Assembly (NCBI GenBank): GCA_002359055.1
Contig: DEQC01000038.1
Span: 1-16,158 of the forward strand
Reading direction: 5' to 3'
From: Flavobacteriales bacterium UBA3376
GTDB taxonomy: Bacteria; Bacteroidota; Bacteroidia; Flavobacteriales; Weeksellaceae
DNA length: 16,158 nucleotides
Position 1 is the first letter of the stretch. Each line of letters starts with the position of its first letter. The translations under genes and the position numbers were made by a program. The notes beneath the pieces were generated by a model, which searched no databases, had not been told where the DNA came from, and saw nothing but the letters and a program-made list of their open reading frames with translations. This document shows positions 7,056 through 13,784 of the stretch, in pieces.

Positions 7056-7679
7056 ATGGATAAAAAACTCCTAAGGTTTTACCCTTCTCCTATCAATAGA
7101 AGATTGAAAATTTTTTGGAAAGAAGGAAAGAAAATTTTAAACACTAAAAACGCAAATTATTCTTATGACGGACTTCAAGAAGTCTTAAACAAAGGTTTGG
7201 ACCGAATTCCAATGGAAGAAATTAACTCGGTTCTCGTTTTAGGAATGGGTGGTGGGTGTGTGGTCGATTCTTTAAGAAATAAATATTTTTATTATGGTCC
7301 AATTGTAGGAGTGGAGTTGGATCCAGTGATCATTGAAATCGCTGAAAAAGAATTTAATATTTCTCAATATGACGACGTTAAGATCATCCAAGCCGATGCA
7401 AAACGTTTTTTACCTACACACGACAAAAAATACGATTTGATTGTAATCGATGTCTTCATTGACATCAAAGTGCCTAAAAAATTCTATTCACCGAAATTCT
7501 GGAAGAAAATTGAAGACAAAGTAGAAGATAATGGTTTTGTCTTGTTTAATGCCGGAATTGATCTTTCCCAAAAGGATATCGATGCTTTTTTAGACAATAT
7601 TCCAGATAGTTTTGTTTATTTCATTAAAACAAATGTGATGCGAAGCAATACGGTTTTTGTTTTGCAAAGAGTTTATTAA
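7056..7679 (+). CDS. spermidine-synthase-like class I methyltransferase fold protein
   Basis: The 207-residue protein has a Rossmann-type SAM/decarboxy-SAM fold of the spermidine-synthase superfamily. It shows the glycine motif VLVLGMGGGCVVDSL (59-73), the acidic strand end GVELDP (85-90), QADAKRFL (112-119) and YDLIVIDVF (126-134). It lacks the long N-terminal beta domain of true spermidine synthases. At the position of the catalytic Asp loop it has IDVFIDIKVPKKF rather than the D-S-S-DP motif. It is therefore better read as a spermidine-synthase-like or generic methyltransferase of unknown substrate, of the kind often annotated in Bacteroidota. It appears to be a single-gene unit with 246 nt upstream and 136 nt downstream before the next gene. 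Confidence 0.75.
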   Translation: MDKKLLRFYPSPINRRLKIFWKEGKKILNTKNANYSYDGLQEVLNKGLDRIPMEEINSVLVLGMGGGCVVDSLRNKYFYYGPIVGVELDPVIIEIAEKEFNISQYDDVKIIQADAKRFLPTHDKKYDLIVIDVFIDIKVPKKFYSPKFWKKIEDKVEDNGFVLFNAGIDLSQKDIDAFLDNIPDSFVYFIKTNVMRSNTVFVLQRVY

Positions 7680-7726
7680 AATCATTGATTCATTGATTGC
7701 CTTTTCATTCTTCCAAAGAGTTTATT
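7665..7726 (+). repeat. 13-bp direct repeat CAAAGAGTTTATT
   Basis: CAAAGAGTTTATT occurs at 7665-7677, overlapping the last codons of the methyltransferase gene, and again at 7714-7726 in the following gap. The 49-nt offset is not a multiple of three, so the second copy is not an in-frame relic. Between them lies a tandem pair of TCATTGAT (7682-7697). Meaning unknown. Confidence 0.6.
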
Positions 7727-7758
7727 TTCAAAAAATTACTAAAACATTAACTTAATTT

Positions 7759-7791
7759 TTTGAATGTGCTTTTATAGATGAATTAAATTTG
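7759..7791 (+). promoter_or_regulatory. predicted promoter of the PepSY-like gene
   Basis: TTTG (7759-7762), 21 nt, then TAAATTTG (7784-7791) match the Bacteroidota promoter consensus. Transcription from about 7798 would leave a short leader before the ATG at 7816. This rules out the in-frame TTG at 7789, which is part of the -7 element. Confidence 0.65.
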
Positions 7792-7815
7792 TATTTACAA
7801 TTAAATGCAATGATT

Positions 7816-8244
7816 ATGAAAACATTAAACTTTTTAATAGCTTTTGTAGCATGGATCGGATTGAGCTATGCACAAGATGGATATCAATCAGTTGCACAAA
7901 CACCAACTGAAATCCAAAATTTTGTAAAAACACATTTTCCGAATCATCAAATCGTAGCTTATAAGCTGGACAAAGATGATGGGAAAACAGAACATGAAAT
8001 CAAACTCAATGGAGGAATTGATTTAGAATTTGACCAAAATTTAAAAGTGAAAGATATAGATTCAAAATCTGCTTTGCCAAATTCTTTATTTGCTAAAGAA
8101 ATTAGAGATTATATTTCCAATCACTTTCCCAACGCTCAAGTGATGGAATGGAAGAGAAAAGCCAATGGGCAGAAAGTAGAATTGAACAATGATGTAGAAT
8201 TGTATTTTGATGCAAATGGTAAATTCATTCGAGCGGACCATTAA
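7816..8244 (+). CDS. secreted PepSY-like (DUF2874) protein
   Basis: The 142-residue exported protein starts at the ATG at 7816, which gives a clean signal peptide (MKTLNFLIAFVAWIGLSYA) with cleavage before Gln20. An upstream in-frame ATG (7810) adds only two residues. The mature part holds two similar repeats. The first is about 28-80 (PTEIQNFVKTHFPNHQI, then HEIKLNGGIDLEFD). The second is about 87-141 (AKEIRDYISNHFPNAQV, then VELNNDVELYFDANGKF). This alpha/beta repeat is the PepSY-like DUF2874 fold found in many periplasmic Bacteroidota proteins, some resembling beta-lactamase inhibitory protein. No catalytic role is known, and a role in envelope sensing or inhibition is only a guess. It is flanked by its own promoter and a strong terminator, so it is monocistronic. 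Confidence 0.82.
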   Translation: MKTLNFLIAFVAWIGLSYAQDGYQSVAQTPTEIQNFVKTHFPNHQIVAYKLDKDDGKTEHEIKLNGGIDLEFDQNLKVKDIDSKSALPNSLFAKEIRDYISNHFPNAQVMEWKRKANGQKVELNNDVELYFDANGKFIRADH

Positions 8245-8265
8245 TTTCAAAAAATCAAATAATTT

Positions 8266-8297
8266 AATTCACCTTCGTTGAGAAGGTGAATTTTTTT
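8266..8297 (+). terminator. intrinsic terminator of the PepSY-like gene
   Basis: An 11-bp perfect stem AATTCACCTTC (8266-8276) / GAAGGTGAATT (8282-8292) with a GTTGA loop runs into seven Ts (8291-8297). It lies 22 nt after the stop codon. Confidence 0.9.
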
Positions 8298-8298
8298 A

Positions 8299-8341
8299 TA
8301 AAAAAAGGAGAAATTCTAAAACTGAATTAGAATTTCTCCTT
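8299..8341 (-). terminator. intrinsic terminator of the carboxylase gene
   Basis: A 15-bp perfect stem, AAGGAGAAATTCTAA (8305-8319) with TTAGAATTTCTCCTT (8327-8341) and a 7-nt loop, is followed on the minus strand by a run of Ts (the complement of 8299-8304). It lies 23 nt after the carboxyltransferase stop and abuts the rightward terminator, so the convergent genes are insulated from each other. Confidence 0.88.
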
Positions 8342-8364
8342 AACTAAAAATATAAATTATGAAA

Positions 8365-9993
8365 TTAAACTTGGATTACACCTAAGTTAAAAGGCTTTTC
8401 AATAGGAGAGTGGTTAGCTGCTTCAATTCCCATAGAAATCCATTTTCTCGTATCGATTGGATCGATTACAGCATCCGTCCAAAGCCTTGCAGCTGCATAA
8501 TATGGGCTGGTTTGTTTGTCGTATCTTTCTGTAATTTCTTTTAATAATTTTTCCTTTTTCTTCTCATCAATTTCTTCGCCTTTGGCTTTTAATGAAGCTT
8601 CCTGGATTTGTAAAAGAACTTTCGCGGCTTGTTCTCCTCCCATAACTGCTAATTTAGCCGAAGGCCAAGCAAATATCAAACGTGGGTCATAAGCTTTTCC
8701 ACACATAGCATAATTTCCTGCACCGTATGAATTTCCTACGATTACAGTGAATTTTGGTACTACAGAGTTAGCAACTGCATTCACCATTTTTGCACCATCT
8801 TTTATAATGCCTCCATGTTCCGATTTTGAACCCACCATAAATCCTGTTACATCTTGTAAAAATACAAGAGGAATTTTCTTTTGATTACAATTGGCGATGA
8901 ATCTCGTGGCTTTATCAGCTGAATCCGAATAAATCACCCCACCGAACTGCATTCCATCTTTTTTTGATTTCACGATTTTTCTTTGATTGGCAACTATTCC
9001 TACCGCCCAACCATCGATTCTCGCATAACAGCAAATCAGGGTTTTTCCATAATCAGCTTTGTATTCATCAAATTCAGAATTATCGACCATTCGCTTGATG
9101 ATTTCATACATATCATATTGCTCAGTTCGACTCGCTGGTAAAATCCCATAAATTTCATTCTCGTCCAAAGCCGGTTTTTGTGGTTCAATTCGATTGAAAC
9201 CTGCTTTTTCATAATCACCGATTTTGCCCATAATCGATTTGATTCTATCCAAAGCATCTTTGTCATCCTTTGCTTTGTAATCGGTAACTCCAGAAATTTC
9301 ACAATGCGTAGTCGCACCTCCCAAAGTTTCATTGTCTATCTCTTCACCAATTGCAGCTTTTACCAAATAACTTCCCGCCAAAAAGATAGATCCAGTTTTA
9401 TCAACTATCATTGCTTCATCGCTCATGATTGGCAAATAAGCTCCTCCTGCTACACAACTTCCCATCACAGCTGCGATTTGAGTGATTCCCATTGAACTCA
9501 TGATCGCATTGTTTCTGAAAATTCTTCCAAAGTGTTCTTTGTCAGGGAAAATTTCATCTTGCATCGGTAAATAAACTCCTGCACTATCGACTAAATAAAT
9601 GATAGGTAGTCGATTTTCCATAGCTATTTCTTGTGCGCGTAAATTCTTTTTTCCTGAAATAGGAAACCAAGCTCCCGCCTTTACTGTAGCGTCATTTGCA
9701 ACAACAATACATTGCTTTCCTGAAATATATCCGATTTTTACAACTACACCACCACTTGGACAACCTCCTTCTTCTTCATACATCTCATCTCCAGCAAATG
9801 CTCCAATTTCTATCGAAGGTTTTCTTGCATCCAATAAATAGTCTATTCTCTCTCTTGCGGTTAATTTGCCTTTGGCTTTGTGCTTTTCAATTCTCTTTTT
9901 TCCTCCGCCTAAATGAATTTGAGCCAATTTTTTTCTCAAATCCGATACTTGTAATTTGTTTTTATCTTCTCTTTTATTGAATTCTAAATCCAT
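8365..9993 (-). CDS. biotin-dependent acyl-CoA carboxylase, carboxyltransferase (beta) subunit
   Basis: At 542 residues this has the full length of the PccB/MccB family and two crotonase-like carboxyltransferase domains (about 20-275 and 280-530). Acyl-CoA and biotin binding elements are visible: GGCPSGGVVVKIGYISG (76-92), ANDATVKAGAWFPISGKK (99-116), GSCVAGGAYLPIMSDEA (178-194), DVTGFMVGSKSEHGGI (381-396) and MGGEQAAKVL (451-460). The GFMVG...E..GI and WPSAKLAVMGGEQ motifs are closer to methylcrotonyl-CoA carboxylase beta than to the GFLPGT of propionyl-CoA carboxylase. It therefore probably acts in branched-chain amino acid or related acyl-CoA breakdown. The biotin carboxylase/carrier subunit it needs is not in this window. 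The ATG at 9993 lies 28 nt after a TATTTTTG -7-like element. Confidence 0.9.
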   Translation of the reverse strand: MDLEFNKREDKNKLQVSDLRKKLAQIHLGGGKKRIEKHKAKGKLTARERIDYLLDARKPSIEIGAFAGDEMYEEEGGCPSGGVVVKIGYISGKQCIVVANDATVKAGAWFPISGKKNLRAQEIAMENRLPIIYLVDSAGVYLPMQDEIFPDKEHFGRIFRNNAIMSSMGITQIAAVMGSCVAGGAYLPIMSDEAMIVDKTGSIFLAGSYLVKAAIGEEIDNETLGGATTHCEISGVTDYKAKDDKDALDRIKSIMGKIGDYEKAGFNRIEPQKPALDENEIYGILPASRTEQYDMYEIIKRMVDNSEFDEYKADYGKTLICCYARIDGWAVGIVANQRKIVKSKKDGMQFGGVIYSDSADKATRFIANCNQKKIPLVFLQDVTGFMVGSKSEHGGIIKDGAKMVNAVANSVVPKFTVIVGNSYGAGNYAMCGKAYDPRLIFAWPSAKLAVMGGEQAAKVLLQIQEASLKAKGEEIDEKKKEKLLKEITERYDKQTSPYYAAARLWTDAVIDPIDTRKWISMGIEAANHSPIEKPFNLGVIQV

Positions 9994-10013
9994 GGTTTTT
10001 TTATGTTTCTGCT

Positions 10014-10021
10014 CAAAAATA
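10014..10021 (-). promoter_or_regulatory. possible -7 element TATTTTTG for the carboxylase gene
   Basis: On the minus strand TATTTTTG matches TAnnTTTG exactly in the 39-nt gap between the AcpH-like gene and the carboxylase gene. A TTTG lies only 12 nt upstream, too close for the usual 19-21 nt spacing, so the call is tentative. Confidence 0.35.
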
Positions 10022-10032
10022 CAATTATCGAA

Positions 10033-10644
10033 TCAAATAAATAAATTTGTTTCTGTTTCGATGTATTTTTTGCAATAATTGATGATTTCAGGGAAAAATT
10101 CATTGAAATCATTGTCCAATTGCTCTTCATATATATTCAACTCATTGACAGCATCTTCTATATTGTTTTCAAATTTCGCCCTCTGACTGATTCCTTCCAA
10201 AGTTTTTTTCACTCCCTCTTTGGTTTGATAGGTTCTAAACCAATCCATCTTTAACATGTATTTGATGATGTATTGTAAACGAGGAGGAAAAGTGTCGAAA
10301 TTCTTTCTAAACAAAGCATATGCGTCTTCTATGAACTTTTCAAGAGGAATTTTTGAATATTTGTTCCAATTTAAAATTAAAAAATAATCATAAAACACAT
10401 CGATGATAACAGGCGAATATTTTCCATAATTTTTATGGAACAATTGACTGCTTCTTTTGACTACCTCATGCTGATCTGTGAACGTATCGATCGAGCGATG
10501 GAGTTTTATGCCCAATTGAATGCCTTTGGGATAATTCGTGAAATCCTTTCCTCTCACGATTTCTCCATAAAGATTGCCGAGTTGAATTTCTTCGTTTTGA
10601 AACGATAAATATTGATGTGCTAAATAGTTCATAGTATTATGCAC
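10033..10644 (-). CDS. acpH: ACP phosphodiesterase-like protein (AcpH family)
   Basis: The protein is about 200 residues and matches the AcpH (DUF479) family, HD-related phosphodiesterases that remove the 4'-phosphopantetheine arm from acyl carrier protein. Family landmarks are MNYLAHQYLS (5-14), LGNLYGEIVRG (22-32), the metal-binding HRSIDTFTDQH (49-59, with His49, Asp53, Asp57, His59), IIDVFYDYFLILNW (about 80-93) and MDWFRTYQTKEGV (about 133-145). Known members start directly at MNFLAH, so the second ATG (10632) is the more likely start and the four residues MHNT are probably not made. The gene lies 44 nt downstream of the XRE regulator gene with no visible promoter in between, so the two are probably co-transcribed. 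Enzymatic activity of Bacteroidota members is inferred from family membership only. Confidence 0.78.
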   Translation of the reverse strand: MHNTMNYLAHQYLSFQNEEIQLGNLYGEIVRGKDFTNYPKGIQLGIKLHRSIDTFTDQHEVVKRSSQLFHKNYGKYSPVIIDVFYDYFLILNWNKYSKIPLEKFIEDAYALFRKNFDTFPPRLQYIIKYMLKMDWFRTYQTKEGVKKTLEGISQRAKFENNIEDAVNELNIYEEQLDNDFNEFFPEIINYCKKYIETETNLFI

Positions 10645-10688
10645 TAATTTAGAAAATCTTTGATGAAGTTTTAGGTTTTAACCAATAT

Positions 10689-11096
10689 TTAATTATTCCA
10701 ATCAGAATTTGAATATTCTTCAAAACTTCCATCGTCAAAAAAGAGCAGTGCTCGAATTAGATTTTTATTGGATCGATTTGAAGAATGCTTTTTTTCTTCT
10801 GTGGAAATTTCTTTTTCCTCGGATTCAAAGAGCGAAGCTTGAAGAATTTTGTCTGTCGAATTTTCTAAATTTTTATCCTCGATTTCTTCTTCTTTTTCTA
10901 TTCCAAAAATCAACCAATCTGTATCAATTTCCGGAAAAGAATTTTTGATTTTAATCAGAAATTCTAAACTCGGATTGTTACGTCCAGAAGTGATGTGAGA
11001 AATTGCTGATCGTTGCACTTCAATTTTGTCGGCAAATTCGGAGGGTGTAAGCCCCGATTTTTCCATGATTTCTATGATTCTATTTTTCAACTCCAT
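10689..11096 (-). CDS. XRE-family helix-turn-helix transcriptional regulator
   Basis: The product is 135 residues with an N-terminal Cro/C1-type helix-turn-helix (about 5-57: LTPSEFADKIEVQRSAISHI followed by SGRNNPSLEFLIKI and FPEIDTDWLIFG). This variant, ending in WL.FG, is widespread in flavobacteria. The middle (67-110) is highly charged and low in complexity, and the end RALLFFDDGSFEEY (about 115-128) is a short conserved tail. No ligand domain is seen. The ATG lies 5 nt from a perfect -7 element, so the mRNA may start at or very near the first codon. TTAC-N4-GTAA dyads around its promoter suggest autoregulation. The tail residue pattern and the genomic target set are unknown. Confidence 0.85.
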   Translation of the reverse strand: MELKNRIIEIMEKSGLTPSEFADKIEVQRSAISHITSGRNNPSLEFLIKIKNSFPEIDTDWLIFGIEKEEEIEDKNLENSTDKILQASLFESEEKEISTEEKKHSSNRSNKNLIRALLFFDDGSFEEYSNSDWNN

Positions 11097-11097
11097 T

Positions 11098-11109
11098 TTA
11101 CAAATATAA
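11098..11109. promoter_or_regulatory. candidate XRE operator, near-dyad over the -7 element
   Basis: TTACAAATATAA differs by one base from TTACAAATGTAA found at 11307-11318 in the same gap. It covers the -7 element of the XRE gene and starts 1 nt from its ATG, a good position for autorepression. Confidence 0.4.
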
Positions 11110-11131
11110 ACAATGAATTTACATTTCGCAA
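11101..11131 (-). promoter_or_regulatory. predicted promoter of the XRE regulator
   Basis: On the minus strand, TTG (complement of 11129-11131), a 20-nt spacer and TATATTTG (complement of 11101-11108) match the Bacteroidota consensus. The initiation site would fall at about the ATG (11096), suggesting a leaderless or nearly leaderless message. Confidence 0.6.
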
Positions 11132-11290
11132 TAGGTGTAAAATAGTGTTTAATGACAAATTTACTTAAAGTATAATTGAATTTAAACTTTATTTAAAATG
11201 AAATAATAAATAGATATTCAAATAGTTATGTAATTAAAATATCATTCTTTTAATTGATTGAGCTATGAATGACTAAATGTCTCATTCTTC

Positions 11291-11318
11291 AATTTACAAA
11301 AGTAAATTACAAATGTAA
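11291..11318. promoter_or_regulatory. two adjacent TTAC-N4-GTAA dyads, candidate operators
   Basis: AATTTAC-AAAA-GTAAATT (11291-11308, 7-bp perfect arms) is directly followed by TTAC-AAAT-GTAA (11307-11318). The two dyad centres are 13 bp apart. Short dyads of this shape are typical of XRE-family repressor sites. Confidence 0.45.
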
Positions 11319-11440
11319 ATCGATTTTGGAATTTGATTTAACGAACGATTGATGATGAATTCGAACTTATATATGTTCATTAAATTTTGGATTCTTTAAA
11401 TCGCCTTAAATTCGATTTTAAAAAATTGTATCTTCGTTCA

Positions 11441-12598
11441 ATGGAATTATTGGAATTATTTGAGCGCACCTACTCTTTGGTCAAGGTAGATGGATTTGAA
11501 GAAAAATATCTTGGATTTGAACAACTGAAAAAATATCTCGAATCAAATTTTCCTGATAAAAAATTGATAGGAAAATCTTTTTTAGGTAAAGAAATTTTTT
11601 CGTTAAAAATGGGAAATGGACCGATAAAAATTTTAGCTTGGTCACAAATGCATGGCAACGAAAGTACGGGAACTCGATCGATGTTTGATGTTTTTGAGTT
11701 TTTGAAAAACAATGAAAATTGGTCTTATCCATTGCTCGAAAAAGTGACTTTTTATTTTATTCCGATGTTAAATCCTGATGGAGCTACGAATTATGCAAGA
11801 AGAAATGCATTTGGAATTGATATCAATCGAGATTTTTTGCAAGAAGCTTCACCTGAAATTAAGGTTTTAAAGAAATATGTCCAAGAAATAAAACCTGACT
11901 TTCTATTTAATCTACATGATCAACGCACAATCTTCAATGTTGCGAATATCGATAAACCTGCTACGCTGTCATTTTTAGCTCCTTCTTTTGATTTGAATCG
12001 ATCGATCAATGATGTGAGAATTAAATCCATGTCAGTTATAAATCATATGTTTAAAGGACTTCAGAAGGTGATTCCAAACCAAGTGACTCGATTTTCAGAT
12101 GAGTTTTATCCGACTTCAACAGGTGATAATTTCACGAAAATGGGCTATCCATGCATTTTGTTCGAAGCTGGACATTTTGCAAATGATTATAAAAGAATTA
12201 AAGTTAGGAAATTCAATGCTTTAGCGATTTTATTGGCTTTGGAAAAAATTGCGAAGGAAGATAATTTTACGAAAGGAGATTATTTTGAAATTCCAGAAAA
12301 CAACAAATTGTATTTGGATATAATTCTTAGAAATGTGAAGGTGAAAAGCTGTGATAATGAAGCTTTAACCGATATAGGAATTTATTTCGTTGAAAATTAT
12401 AATTTCGAAAAACAAAAACTTGAATTTATTTCAAGAGTTGAAGAAATCGGTGATTTGTCGAAGTTATATGGACATGTGGATGTAGATGTCAAAGGTGAAA
12501 TTTATCAAGGAAATTCTTCGAACTTTCCAAAAGTGGAAGAGTTGGCTGATTTTACATTAGGTTCATTTGTTTTTGAGAAAGGAATTTACAAGAGCTAA
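11441..12598 (+). CDS. M14-family zinc carboxypeptidase-like protein
   Basis: The product is a 385-residue metallopeptidase of the M14 family. Zinc ligands are His71 and Glu74 in the SQMHGNEST motif and His159 in FNLHDQR. NPDGA and the ARRNAFGIDINRDF segment provide the substrate-carboxylate-binding Asn-Arg pair. Glu242 in ILFEAGHF matches the catalytic Glu. All expected active-site residues are thus present. I chose the ATG at 11441. An in-frame TTG at 11387 would add 18 residues of no family similarity and lies before a TATCTTCG promoter-like element. There is no signal peptide, so it appears cytoplasmic, which fits a role in peptide or cell-wall-peptide recycling or in deacylating small amidated substrates. 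The last about 95 residues form an extra all-beta-looking domain. The 38-nt gap to the next gene contains another -7-like element. Confidence 0.85.
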   Translation: MELLELFERTYSLVKVDGFEEKYLGFEQLKKYLESNFPDKKLIGKSFLGKEIFSLKMGNGPIKILAWSQMHGNESTGTRSMFDVFEFLKNNENWSYPLLEKVTFYFIPMLNPDGATNYARRNAFGIDINRDFLQEASPEIKVLKKYVQEIKPDFLFNLHDQRTIFNVANIDKPATLSFLAPSFDLNRSINDVRIKSMSVINHMFKGLQKVIPNQVTRFSDEFYPTSTGDNFTKMGYPCILFEAGHFANDYKRIKVRKFNALAILLALEKIAKEDNFTKGDYFEIPENNKLYLDIILRNVKVKSCDNEALTDIGIYFVENYNFEKQKLEFISRVEEIGDLSKLYGHVDVDVKGEIYQGNSSNFPKVEELADFTLGSFVFEKGIYKS

Positions 12599-12609
12599 AC
12601 AAATATTTA

Positions 12610-12617
12610 TATCTTTG
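12610..12617 (+). promoter_or_regulatory. possible -7 element TATCTTTG
   Basis: TATCTTTG matches TAnnTTTG exactly, 19 nt before the ATG of the thioredoxin-like lipoprotein gene. No TTTG at the expected distance is seen upstream. It may allow the lipoprotein/DUF4230 pair to be expressed separately from the peptidase gene. Confidence 0.45.
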
Positions 12618-12636
12618 TTTTCTTAAATAAATAAAT

Positions 12637-13173
12637 ATGAAAAGAGCTCTAGCCTTAATTCTATTGACTTTATTTCTAACGTCTTGCGAAGGTCCTTATA
12701 TATTTAATAGAGTTGTCAATTTGAAAGATGGCGACAAAATGTTATTGGGTGGAGTGAGTCGAGAATCTTTTGAAAAAGCTCCTTTTTCAGAGTGGTTTCA
12801 AGAAAATTATGAAGCTTATGAAACCAATGATGCAATGATCAAAGATTTCAGAAATAAGTTGAAAAGACATAGAATAGAGGTTTTTCTTGGAACTTGGGAT
12901 GAAGAATCTAAATTGCGATATCCTCAGTTCATCAAGGTTTTAGATCAAGCGAAATTTCCAGAACAAAGATTGCTTACATATGCTGTAAATACGAGTAAAC
13001 GCAGTTTTTATAGTGAAGAGAGAGGGAAAAATATTGAACATTTACCAACTTTTATTTTTTATAAAGGTGGTAAAGAAGTAGGCCGAATTGTAGGTTTTCC
13101 TGTTTCGGGCTCATTTGAAGAAGATATTTTGATGATAGTCAATGGGAAAGCATTTACTCCAAATTATCAATAA
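12637..13173 (+). CDS. thioredoxin-fold lipoprotein lacking the redox cysteines
   Basis: This 178-residue lipoprotein has the signal MKRALALILLTLFLTSC with acylated Cys17. The rest resembles the thioredoxin-family lipoproteins of flavobacteria: RIEVFLGTWDEESKLRYPQF (79-98) aligns with the usual GTWC.DSKRE.PRF strand and helix. LPTFIFYKGGKEVGRI (136-151) supplies the cis-Pro137 strand and the following beta hairpin. Both active-site cysteine positions of W-C-x-x-C are replaced (Asp88 and Ser91), and the only Cys in the protein is the lipidated one. It cannot act as a dithiol oxidoreductase. A chaperone, binding or structural role at the membrane is more likely, but I cannot name it. It is followed after 2 nt by the DUF4230 gene, indicating a coupled pair. 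Confidence 0.75.
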   Translation: MKRALALILLTLFLTSCEGPYIFNRVVNLKDGDKMLLGGVSRESFEKAPFSEWFQENYEAYETNDAMIKDFRNKLKRHRIEVFLGTWDEESKLRYPQFIKVLDQAKFPEQRLLTYAVNTSKRSFYSEERGKNIEHLPTFIFYKGGKEVGRIVGFPVSGSFEEDILMIVNGKAFTPNYQ

Positions 13174-13175
13174 AA

Positions 13176-13784
13176 TTGAAAAAATACATTTTTTTAGGCA
13201 TAGGATTGTTGTTAGGAATTGTTCTGACATTTCTGTTGATGCGACAATTTCAAGAAAATAGAATTTCGGATCATTCCCATGTGATTGCTTATGAAATCAA
13301 GCGAATGAACAAGATGGTGGTCGCTGAACAGAGTTTTTCTGAAATTTATTCGCATAAAAACAGCAGATCATTGCCATTTATTCATGATTATTTCAGTTTT
13401 GACAAGAAGGTTTTGCTGATGGTCAATGCAAAAGTTCAAGCAACTTATGATTTGAGTCAATTGGATATAGAAATCGATGAAAAAAACAATAAAATTATCA
13501 TTAATTCTATACCTGATTTGGAACTTCAAGTGTATCCGGATGTTCAATTTTATGATTTAGAGCAAAGTAGATTCAACTCTTTTAAAAAGGATGAATTGAA
13601 TAAAGTCAAGCAAAATGCGATCAAAGAAATTGAAAAAAAGATAGATAGAAATAAATTGGAGCAAGAAGCCAAAGAGCAATTGCTTCAAAACTTATTGGAT
13701 TTATATCTTTTGGCGAGAGCATATGATTGGGAAATTGAAGACAGAACTGAATTTGCTGAGGAATTAGAAGAAATGTTTAGATAG
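13176..13784 (+). CDS. DUF4230 family membrane-anchored protein
   Basis: The 202-residue protein has one N-terminal membrane segment (about 4-22) and a DUF4230 domain (about 33-190). Typical elements are EIKRMNKMVVAEQSFSEIY (about 42-60), KKVLLMVNAKVQATYDLSQLDIEID (about 77-101), the conserved IINSIPDLEL strand and a coiled, Lys/Glu-rich helix (about 135-170). The function of this family is unknown. The start is a TTG 2 nt after the previous stop; it is needed because the next ATG would cut off the membrane segment. Coupled translation with the thioredoxin-like lipoprotein gene is very likely. Its 3' end overlaps the stop of the convergent permease gene by 8 nt, leaving no room for a terminator between them. 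Confidence 0.82.
   Translation: MKKYIFLGIGLLLGIVLTFLLMRQFQENRISDHSHVIAYEIKRMNKMVVAEQSFSEIYSHKNSRSLPFIHDYFSFDKKVLLMVNAKVQATYDLSQLDIEIDEKNNKIIINSIPDLELQVYPDVQFYDLEQSRFNSFKKDELNKVKQNAIKEIEKKIDRNKLEQEAKEQLLQNLLDLYLLARAYDWEIEDRTEFAEELEEMFR

Larger units (their letters stand above)
11097..11440. other. divergent regulatory region between XRE and M14 genes
   Basis: This 344-bp non-coding stretch separates divergently transcribed genes. It holds the XRE promoter, seven TTTAC/GTAAA pentamers (11097, 11118, 11137, 11160, 11293, 11302 and 11315) and an 8-bp AT-only inverted repeat at 11232-11255. TATCTTCG at 11429-11436 is a near match to a -7 element, 4 nt before the M14 start. I see no small open reading frame or RNA gene that I can support in it. 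Confidence 0.6.

Noticed and set aside
7789..7815. TTG start at 7789 for the PepSY-like gene
   Set aside because: It lies inside the predicted -7 promoter element and adds nine residues before an otherwise complete signal peptide that begins at ATG 7816.
9178..9980. Plus-strand reading frames opposite the carboxyltransferase gene
   Set aside because: They overlap a strongly conserved minus-strand gene, have no recognisable domain and no plausible start context.
11232..11255. AATTAAAA-N8-TTTTAATT inverted repeat
   Set aside because: Made only of A and T in a very AT-rich gap, so expected by chance. It is not near a promoter element.
11387..11440. Extended TTG start for the M14 peptidase
   Set aside because: The 18 added residues have no family counterpart, and the ATG at 11441 fits the usual N-terminus.
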